Origin: Candidatus Symbiothrix sp.
Lineage (GTDB): Bacteria > Bacteroidota > Bacteroidia > Bacteroidales > Azobacteroidaceae
DNA: 44,508 bases
Assembly: GCA_031261295.1 (NCBI GenBank)
Contig: JAISKT010000027.1
Span: 1 to 44,508 of the forward strand
Direction: 5' to 3'
Below the pieces are notes generated by a model. The model was not told the origin of the DNA. It saw only the letters and a list, made by a program, of their open reading frames with translations, and did not search any database. The stretch's first letter is position 1. The number at the start of each line of letters is the position of its first letter. The position numbers were made by a program, and so were the translations under genes. Positions 1-7,700 of the stretch are shown piece after piece.

Positions 1-1275
1 ATGGAATTGTATGATATCAGTGCCAAAATGTCACAATCCGTTGTGAATGGGCAAATAGTGGAAACACCTAATAATACGTTTGTTTTATCACAAAGGGAAG
101 CTAAAGACATCCGTTGGGAAGCTCAGACTTCTTTTGGCTTGGCTTTGGACGGACGTGTGTTTGACAGAGTGAATTTTTCTTTGGAATATTTTGATAAACG
201 CTCACGCGACTTGCTGTTTCAAGTGCCTTTGCCGCAATCGGCCGGTGCTATCGGCGCCAGCTCGAAATCCCCGCTTGACTGGAAAAATATAGGTACCCTA
301 TCCAATTATGGATTTGAATTGAGTTTGAACGTTGATTTATACCGTACAAAGGATTTTCATTGGCATGCCGACCTTAATGCTACAGCTCTCAAGAATAAAA
401 TCTTGTCGTTGCCGCCAAAAGAGGGAGGAGACAACAGTATTTACCCTGCCTATAGCCGTAAATCGAATGGTGATATTGATAGTCGTACAAATCAGAAATA
501 TGCGGAAGGTCACAGCATCTATGAATTCTACATCTATCAGTATAAAGGCGTTGACCAAATGGACGGTCGTGCTTTGTATAAATTGGATACGGACGCTTGG
601 TACATTGCTGAGCAACCACCGGCTGATGTTACAGGAAAAGATTTATTAGCAAAGAAAGATGATTCCGGAGAAAATAATTATGTAATCATCAATGGTGTGG
701 CTTATGCTTACAAAGCAGCCAATGCGAAACGTGAATTTTCCGGTTCACCTATTCCCAAAGTGATGGGTAGTTTTTCAACAGGTATCACTTATAAAGGATT
801 GGCGTTGGATGTACTGTTCTCTTATGGTTTGGGCGGCAAGGTCTTGGATTCTCCTTATGAAAAATTGATGAGTCTGGGAACTGCTGGAACTCTCCATTCT
901 CTCCATCCTGACCTGTTGAAATCATGGACGGGCATGCCGGAAGGAATGACGGAAACTTCTGCCAATCGAATTGACCCGAATGGAATACCGGGTGTTAATT
1001 ACCAATACAACTCATACAACAATATTACCTCCACACGGTGGTTGGTTAATGCTTCTTACCTGATGTTCAAAAATATCAACGTGAGTTATGCTTTGCCCAA
1101 ACAGTGGATACAAGGTTTGGAATTGTCTAACGTGCGCTTGAATGCAACCGTAGAGAACCTCCATTTATTTTCGGCTCGGAAAGGCTTGAATCCGCAAACG
1201 GATTTTGATGGAGAAATGGGTGACGTTGCTTCTATGCCGCGTACCATTTCTTTAGGTCTTAAAGTTGATTTTTAA
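1..1275 (+). CDS. SusC/RagA-type TonB-linked outer membrane receptor, C-terminal part (5' end outside window)
   Basis: The frame is open from the first base, and only about 424 residues are present, against about 1000 in a complete SusC. This is therefore the C-terminal half of the beta-barrel, and the Met at position 1 is unlikely to be the true start. The sequence shows typical SusC barrel features: a 'VNFSLEYFDKRSRDLL' strand, an 'NIGTLSNYGFELSLNVDLYRTKDFHWHADLN' region, a late 'ASYLMFKNINVSYALPK' strand, and a final strand ending in aromatic F (GLKVDF). By family, SusC proteins are 22-strand TonB-dependent channels that import oligomers delivered by a SusD lid. The SusD partner starts 23 nt downstream. 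The equivalent protein of the second module is at 17877-20960. The substrate cannot be read from the sequence. Confidence 0.93.
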   Translation: MELYDISAKMSQSVVNGQIVETPNNTFVLSQREAKDIRWEAQTSFGLALDGRVFDRVNFSLEYFDKRSRDLLFQVPLPQSAGAIGASSKSPLDWKNIGTLSNYGFELSLNVDLYRTKDFHWHADLNATALKNKILSLPPKEGGDNSIYPAYSRKSNGDIDSRTNQKYAEGHSIYEFYIYQYKGVDQMDGRALYKLDTDAWYIAEQPPADVTGKDLLAKKDDSGENNYVIINGVAYAYKAANAKREFSGSPIPKVMGSFSTGITYKGLALDVLFSYGLGGKVLDSPYEKLMSLGTAGTLHSLHPDLLKSWTGMPEGMTETSANRIDPNGIPGVNYQYNSYNNITSTRWLVNASYLMFKNINVSYALPKQWIQGLELSNVRLNATVENLHLFSARKGLNPQTDFDGEMGDVASMPRTISLGLKVDF

Positions 1276-1298
1276 TTAAAATAAAAAATAGAAATAGT

Positions 1299-3035
1299 AT
1301 GAAAAATAGATTAAGTTATATAATTTTAATTGCATTGTTCGCCGGTTTTTCGGGATGCGCCGATGATTATATGGACACTGTGCCAACATCCTCTGTTAAT
1401 GCAGACGTATTGTTTGCCGACCCGGGTAATCTCAGTGATATCATCAATGGCATAGCCTTAATAATGGACAGTCATGTTGGCTCTACCGAAGTGTATCAAC
1501 AAGGCTTGGGTGGCGAATCCGGTATTAAAATATGGTATGGTAATTTTGTGGGGAACGCTTTCACTTCTCCTGCCGAAACCAATTATGGCGCCGGTAAATC
1601 ACGTGCCAACGGAGATTATCATACTGACCCTACGAATGCTAACACGTCTTTCCCTTGGTATTATTATTATCGGGTTATCGCCTCTGCTAATAATGTGCTA
1701 CCTTATATTAATATTGAAGAAGGGCAGGTTAATGAAATGAAACGATTGAAAGCTGCAACACTTACTTTTCGGGCGTATGCCTACTCTATGCTAATACAAC
1801 TCTATGGCTGGCGCTGGGAAGATTCAGACAATGGAACTAATCCGAATGCCGGTGGCGTTGTGCTGCGTCTTAGTCCGGATGACCCGGACAATATGCCTTT
1901 GTCCACCATAGCGAAAACTTATGCGCAGATTTATAAAGACTTGGATGAAGCCATTGGTTTGTTCAAAGAATCGGGCTGGGTAAGACCTGCCTCCGACTTC
2001 TGGACACCCAACATCAATGTGGCTTATGCAACTTATGCGCGTGCTGCCATTAATCGGTGCGATTATGAAACAGCCAAAACAATGGCTCAGAAAGCACGTG
2101 AAGGCTATGGTTTGATGTCTGTGCCGGAATACAAATCCGGCTTCAACAGTCCCAATTCGGAATGGATTTGGGGCAGTTATGCCGATGTGTCGCGCAACCA
2201 ACTTTACTATGGTTTTCATTCGAATATGGCTTACGATGGTCAAGCATCAACGAGAACAACCGCAACTAAGGTGATGGTCAAAAGGTATTATCAAAAGATT
2301 CCGGCAACAGACATTCGTAAAAAAATGTTCTTGGGTCCTGATGTAACCGGCACAATGCTTCCGGAATCTACGACTACAACTTATACTGTTCCGGATTCTG
2401 ATCCGGCAAGAGATACGACCATTGTGACCTATACTTTCAACGGGACAACAGGAGCTGTGATTCCGGCGCAGTCAGTAGGAAAGAGACCCAATGTGACTAT
2501 TATTCAGAATGGACAGCCGTTAATAGACTATGCTCAAGGAATATATCCCGATTTACCCACTGATCACATCTCCGCCTATATGCACTTTAAGTTTGCTTCC
2601 GCTGATGCTACCCATTCACATTCATCGGGATATGGCAGCCTCAATCATTTCCGTTCATCCGAAATGTATTTGATTGAAGCGGAAGTAGCATATAAATTAG
2701 GGCAAGAAAGCGAAACGAAGCGGTTGTTGACCGAATTGACGAAGGGTTCCGGTCGCGACCCTGAATATAACAATAGTTCGTTATCCGGTGCGGCTCTGTT
2801 TGAACATCTCAAAGATTTGGCTCAAATCGAACTTTGGGGCGAAGGGCATGATTGGTTTATGGTCAAACGCTGGGGCGATGACATCGTGCGCATCCCGTTT
2901 GCCGATGGAGGCAATCACAAGGAAGGCTTGCGCGGCGGTCCATATACAAAAGACAGTCAAAATCACCAAACGTGGATGATTCCGAATTTGGAAACAGACA
3001 ATAACAAGTTGGCGAATGGTCCCGCACAACCCTAA
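1299..3035 (+). CDS. SusD/RagB family surface lipoprotein
   Basis: A 578-aa SusD-like protein. The N-terminus has a lipoprotein signal with lipobox FSGC (Cys20), followed by ADDYMD; acidic residues right after the Cys fit the Bacteroidota lipoprotein export signal for surface display. The body has the alpha-helical TPR-like fold signature of SusD (LKAATLTFRAYAYSMLIQLYG, NVAYATYARAAINRCDYETAK) and the C-terminal 'SSEMYLIEAEVAYKLG' and 'ELWGEGHDWFMVKRWGDD' segments typical of the family. It lies 23 nt after the SusC gene, so the two are almost certainly co-transcribed and form an outer membrane uptake complex. A palindromic hairpin begins 10 nt after the stop. The ligand is unknown; the GLUG protease genes nearby hint at peptides or glycoproteins, which is inference. 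Confidence 0.95.
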   Translation: MKNRLSYIILIALFAGFSGCADDYMDTVPTSSVNADVLFADPGNLSDIINGIALIMDSHVGSTEVYQQGLGGESGIKIWYGNFVGNAFTSPAETNYGAGKSRANGDYHTDPTNANTSFPWYYYYRVIASANNVLPYINIEEGQVNEMKRLKAATLTFRAYAYSMLIQLYGWRWEDSDNGTNPNAGGVVLRLSPDDPDNMPLSTIAKTYAQIYKDLDEAIGLFKESGWVRPASDFWTPNINVAYATYARAAINRCDYETAKTMAQKAREGYGLMSVPEYKSGFNSPNSEWIWGSYADVSRNQLYYGFHSNMAYDGQASTRTTATKVMVKRYYQKIPATDIRKKMFLGPDVTGTMLPESTTTTYTVPDSDPARDTTIVTYTFNGTTGAVIPAQSVGKRPNVTIIQNGQPLIDYAQGIYPDLPTDHISAYMHFKFASADATHSHSSGYGSLNHFRSSEMYLIEAEVAYKLGQESETKRLLTELTKGSGRDPEYNNSSLSGAALFEHLKDLAQIELWGEGHDWFMVKRWGDDIVRIPFADGGNHKEGLRGGPYTKDSQNHQTWMIPNLETDNNKLANGPAQP

Positions 3036-3044
3036 TGATAAATC

Positions 3045-3072
3045 GTAGGGCGACCCTTGCGGTCGCCCTGAT
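3045..3072. repeat. 28-nt palindromic element, intergenic copy 1 (likely terminator)
   Basis: The arms AGGGCGACC and GGTCGCCCT form a perfect 9-bp stem around loop CTTGC, starting 10 nt after the SusD stop codon. It belongs to the GTAGRGRCG palindrome family seen at most gene ends between 3 and 29.6 kb. A T-rich stretch follows about 15 nt later, so it may act as a terminator or 3' stabiliser (inference). Confidence 0.75.
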
Positions 3073-3121
3073 ACAAAATAGTTCATTTTTTAATTTTAAT
3101 TAATTGTAAATTATTATTCTC

Positions 3122-4693
3122 ATGAAAAAAATTACTCTTCTTTTTGTAGCAATCGTGCTACTGTTTTCTGCGCAAACAATGAAAGCGCAATTCGCCGGTG
3201 GTGACGGTTCGGAAGCAAATCCGTACCAAATTTCAAACAGAGCCGAATTAAGGGCTTTGGACGACTATATTAATGATGCCGGTGCGGGCAAGCACTTTGT
3301 CTTAACCGCAGATATTGATTTGGCGGGTGAATTATGGGTGCCAATCGCAACGGATACACTAGGCTCTGAAGCTGCTCCAACCATCGCAACAACGGATACT
3401 TTGTTCCGTGGCAAGTTGCATGGTCAAGGATACAAAATCCAAAACATGACTACCAAAGCCAAAGGACCGTGGTTGACTGGTCTGTTTGGACAAATTGGCG
3501 CAGGCGCACTTATTGAAGATGTACACATTGTAGGGGGAGCAGCCGGAACTAACGATGCCTCAGGTGTTAAAGCTTATAATAAAATTGGTTCTCTTGTCGG
3601 TCGCGTTTATCTTAATAAAGATGCAACAGAAGGTATAACCATTACGAAGTGCAGTAATAATGTATCGGTTACCGACCCTGCGCGTAATTCCAATACCGGT
3701 AATTCGGCAGGCGGCTTGATTGGAGAAATTATTAATGAGAATTTAGCACAAGATGTGATTCTTTCTTTAAGTTATAACACTGGCGATGTGGCTGGTGGAA
3801 TGCATGCTGCCGGTCTTGTCGGTAGAATTGTTGGTTACGCCGAAATTAAAAATTGCTATTTCAATGGAACCGTAAACAGAAATTACTTTACTCTAAATGA
3901 TGAAATTAATAGTACAACCGGAGAAGTGACCAACCCTGCCGGAAGCGAGGTTGGTATGAATGGTGGTGTTTTCAGAGGCGGACTTGTCGGCTACTTTAAT
4001 AGCGGTGAAAACCCTGGCTTTATAGAAAATTGCTATGCCGCAGGTGTTGTTAATAATAATAGCCGTTTATTTGTTCAGCAACAAACCTCTGTGATGTATG
4101 CCGGTGGAATCACAGCTCGCAAGGATGCATCAACAGAAATTAGAAATTCAGTGGCTCTACAAACCGTCGTTTCCGGTATACGCCCGGGAATTTCAACATT
4201 TCGCGTATCAGGCTATACAGCTACAACCGGAAGTACATTATTGACAAATAATTATGCAATCAGCACTTTGGCTCTTACGGATTCAGCGAATGTGGTTGTA
4301 ACTCCAACGGTTGCGACGGTGACAGGTCAAAATGGCGCCGATGTAACTCCGGCTGCTGCAAAAACGAAAGCTTTTTACGAAGGTTTAGGTTGGAATTTCA
4401 CCGACATCTGGACAATCGCAGAAGGCGCTTCTTTCCCTACGTTGAAAAGTGTTGCTACCGGTATTCAATCACCTAAATCCGGAGCTAAAACGTTGAAAGC
4501 ATCTGTTTCCAATGGCGCTTTGACTGTTACAGGACTTACAGCAGGCGAATCGGTTCGCATATATACCGTAGTGGGACAAACTGTCGCCAACGTGACAGCC
4601 ACCGGTACCAGAACAACCATCAACTTGCCTACTTCCGGAATCTATATTGTTTCCGCCGGTAATCAAGCCGTGAAAGTGGTAGCAGGAAAATAA
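3122..4693 (+). CDS. Secreted GLUG-repeat protein with T9SS-like C-terminal tail
   Basis: A 523-aa protein with a signal peptide (MKKITLLFVAIVLLFSAQ, probable cleavage after AQ near residue 23). The mature part opens with 'FAGGDGSEANPYQISNRAELRALDDYI...FVLTADIDLAGELWVPI', the usual lead-in to GLUG domains, then carries several GLUG repeats (SAGGLIGEI, AAGLVGRIVG, RGGLVGYF, YAGGITARK). GLUG repeats form extended beta-rich structures in bacterial surface proteins. The last 70 residues (LKASVSNGALTVTGLTAGES...SGIYIVSAGNQAVKVVAGK) match the tails of the phosphatase and of proteases 1 and 2, and look like a T9SS sorting domain (possibly what databases call DUF6383; not checked). It is closest in layout to the 446-aa protein at 22542-23882. 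No catalytic motif was seen; a binding or adhesin role is inferred. Confidence 0.88.
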   Translation: MKKITLLFVAIVLLFSAQTMKAQFAGGDGSEANPYQISNRAELRALDDYINDAGAGKHFVLTADIDLAGELWVPIATDTLGSEAAPTIATTDTLFRGKLHGQGYKIQNMTTKAKGPWLTGLFGQIGAGALIEDVHIVGGAAGTNDASGVKAYNKIGSLVGRVYLNKDATEGITITKCSNNVSVTDPARNSNTGNSAGGLIGEIINENLAQDVILSLSYNTGDVAGGMHAAGLVGRIVGYAEIKNCYFNGTVNRNYFTLNDEINSTTGEVTNPAGSEVGMNGGVFRGGLVGYFNSGENPGFIENCYAAGVVNNNSRLFVQQQTSVMYAGGITARKDASTEIRNSVALQTVVSGIRPGISTFRVSGYTATTGSTLLTNNYAISTLALTDSANVVVTPTVATVTGQNGADVTPAAAKTKAFYEGLGWNFTDIWTIAEGASFPTLKSVATGIQSPKSGAKTLKASVSNGALTVTGLTAGESVRIYTVVGQTVANVTATGTRTTINLPTSGIYIVSAGNQAVKVVAGK

Positions 4694-4705
4694 ATCCGTA
4701 ATTGC

Positions 4706-4733
4706 GTAGGGGCGAATAATTATTTGCCCCTAT
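4706..4733. repeat. 28-nt palindromic element, intergenic copy 2 (likely terminator)
   Basis: The arms GTAGGGGCGAATAA and TTATTTGCCCCTAT form a near-perfect palindrome, starting 13 nt after a stop codon and followed by a run of seven T, so a rho-independent terminator is plausible. Same 28-nt length and arm pattern as the copies inside the metalloprotease genes. Confidence 0.8.
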
Positions 4734-4757
4734 CATTTTTTTATTAACTATCTTAAA

Positions 4758-4776
4758 AAACACAAATTTAAATTCC
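4758..4776 (+). promoter_or_regulatory. Shared AT-rich leader directly before a start codon
   Basis: The leader AAACACAAATTTAAATTCC runs directly into the ATG at 4777. Nearly the same string occurs at 10760-10777 before the phosphatase gene, and a shorter version (AACACAATTTAAATTTT, from 22519) precedes the 446-aa GLUG gene. There is no Shine-Dalgarno sequence, as is usual in Bacteroidota. The function is unknown; an unstructured translation-enhancing leader is inferred. Confidence 0.5.
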
Positions 4777-7700
4777 ATGAAAAAACTGACACAATTTTTA
4801 GTAGCATTCATGCTACTGTTGGGCGGGACACAGAGTGTATCCGCTTATGACTATGCGGTGGGGGCAGGTACTGATACCAGTCCTTACGAGGTCGCAACCG
4901 CCGCAGATTTGGCAGGGATTAAAGACAATCTGACGGCTGTCTATAAACTGACAGCAGACATTGATTTGACGGATGTAACTTGGACGCCAATAGCGCCATC
5001 AGCAGCTTATGGATCGGCATATCCTATTCCTGCTGCAAACACCACCTTTACAGGTAAAGTATATGGAGAAGGACACAAAATTTCTAATATCACTTATAGC
5101 GCACGTGTGGGTGCTGTAGGTCTATTCGGAATACTTGGTCCGGGAGCCTCTATTGACAATCTTCACATTGCGAGTGGCGCTTTTACCAGTTCTACTCAAT
5201 CCGGAACTACTTATTCGCGTGTCGGATCTATTGCAGCTCGTATTTATATTCCGGCAGACGCAACGGCAGGCGTAAGTATCACCAATTGCAGTAATGCGGC
5301 AACGGTTACTTCAGCTGTCGCCATGGGAAATTCCGGAAATGCAACCGGTGGATTAGTTGGAGAAATTGGTATATTAAGCACAACACAAGCGGTTAACATT
5401 TCTAATTGCGTAAATACCGGTAATGTATCGGGAGCTTTACACAGTGGCGGTCTTGTAGGTCGTATCGGACAAAACAGTACTACGGCAATTGCAGCAACCG
5501 TAAATATTACCAATAGTTATTCAAACGCAACTTTATCTCGAAATGATGTTGTTAATATCGGTACTTATATCGGAGGAATAGTAGGGATTAATTATGCTAA
5601 ACTTACCATAAATAATTGTTTTGCAGCAGGCGCTATTGAGAATATTACTTCTAAAACAGACAGAAATTATACCAATATAACCGGTGGAATAGTCGGCTCA
5701 ATAGGAGTAAATGGAACGGTTACTAATTCTGTGGCTCTTCAAACTGCTATTTCCGCTCAACGTCCCGGCAATTATGGTGGAAATCCTGATCAAACAGCTT
5801 TCCGCATTAGAGGCAGTTCAACCGGCACTCTGACTAACAATTATGCAAGTGATGCTATTGTAATTACAGATTCTGTTGGTACTGTTGTGCCGGTAACGAG
5901 TACAGATGCCGCAAGTCCTCAAGGCGCCGATGTTACCCTTGCCGACGCTCAAACCGCAGCATTCTATACCGGTTTGGGTTGGGATTTCACCAATATTTGG
6001 GAAATCACCGCAGGAGGCTTTCCTACTCTAAAACCTGTTACTGCCAGTGGACCCGTACCCACAACCTATACCGTTACTTTTACGGTAAAAGATGCAAGTG
6101 CAACAGCCATTACCGATGCTGTGGTAACATTTAACAGTGTTGCTAATGCGGCAGGTAATTATGTATTTGCAGACATCGCTGCCGGCGAATACGCTTATTC
6201 GGTAACAAAAGCAGGTTATGTAACGGCTACGGGCAACGTAACGGTCAGTGATGCCAATGTTACAAAAGACATCACATTAGAACTTGAACCGGTAGTCGGA
6301 GGTCCTATCCTGATCGCAACAAGAGCCGCTTTGGCAGCTATCGCTACCGATCTGACAGCAGAATACAAACTGACCGCCGATATCGACTTGGCCGGTGAAG
6401 ATTGGACGCCGCTGGGAACTTTTACCGGAACTTTGGATGGTAACGGTTATGCAATTAAAAACATTTCAATTAACAGTTCTGCTGCTAATGTAGGTTTATT
6501 TAGTGAGTTAGGTAATGGTGCAACAATTACAGGTGTAAACATCGTAGGTGGAAGCATTACTGCTACTGCTGCTGTTACAAAAGTTGGTGGTATTGCAGGT
6601 AATATTAGTGGTACAAATGTAACTATTACCAACAGTGGCAATAGTGCAAATATTACTGCAACCGCAACAACCGGTACTTCCGGAACAACTGCTCCTCATG
6701 TAGGTGGTATTGTTGGTTCTATTGCAGGGTCGCTTACTATCACCTCTTCTTTCAATAAAGGAACTATTTCAGGAGGTTTATATACAGGAGGTATTATAGG
6801 TGGTAGCGTAAGTACTGCTACAGGCTTATCCATCAGCAATTGCTATAGCCAAGCAGCTATTTCTTCTAACTATGCTAGTGCGTATGTGGCTCAAATAGCC
6901 GGATATGCATATCAAGGTGGTCCTTATGTTATTGAAAATTGTTATGCAACAGGCACTGTTAATTCAAAATATGCTACCGGATTGGTTGGAAGAATCAAGA
7001 ATGCTGCCAGTTCAAATATTAGAAATAATGTGGCTTTAATGGATGACATCACAGGAGATGCTTCTCATGCGCATCCTACTCTTGGATATGATGCTAATAC
7101 TATCGCATATAGTAATAATTACTATAATAGTGCTATGACAGGGATAAGCGGTACTGTTGTTTTGGCAGCAAGACAAAATGGAACTGCTACAACAACTCTT
7201 GATGATGCTAAAACAGCGGCATGGTATGCTACAAATCTTTCAGCTTGGGATTTCACTAACATTTGGTCTATTGAAGAGGGATCTCTTCCTATTCTCAAAT
7301 GGGAAGTCACAACTACACCACCGGCGCCCACAACTTATACCGTTACTTTTACGGTAAAAGATGAAAGTGCAGCCGACATTACGGATGCCGTAGTTACGTT
7401 TGGTGGAACAACCAAGGCTGTAGGCGAATACGTATTTACAGATGTTGCTGCAGGAACAGAAATTGCTTATTCTGTGTCCAAAGACGGCTATATCACTCAA
7501 TCGGGAACATTGGATGTTGTTGACGGAAATGTAACGAAAGATATAATCTTGATTGCGACACCTGCAACCACCTACACGGTGACTTTTACCGTAGCAGATG
7601 CCGGTGCAACAGCGATTACCGATGCTGTGGTAACATTCAACGAGGTAGCTAACGCAGCCGGTAATTATGTATTTACGGAAATCGCAGCCGGTACTTACGC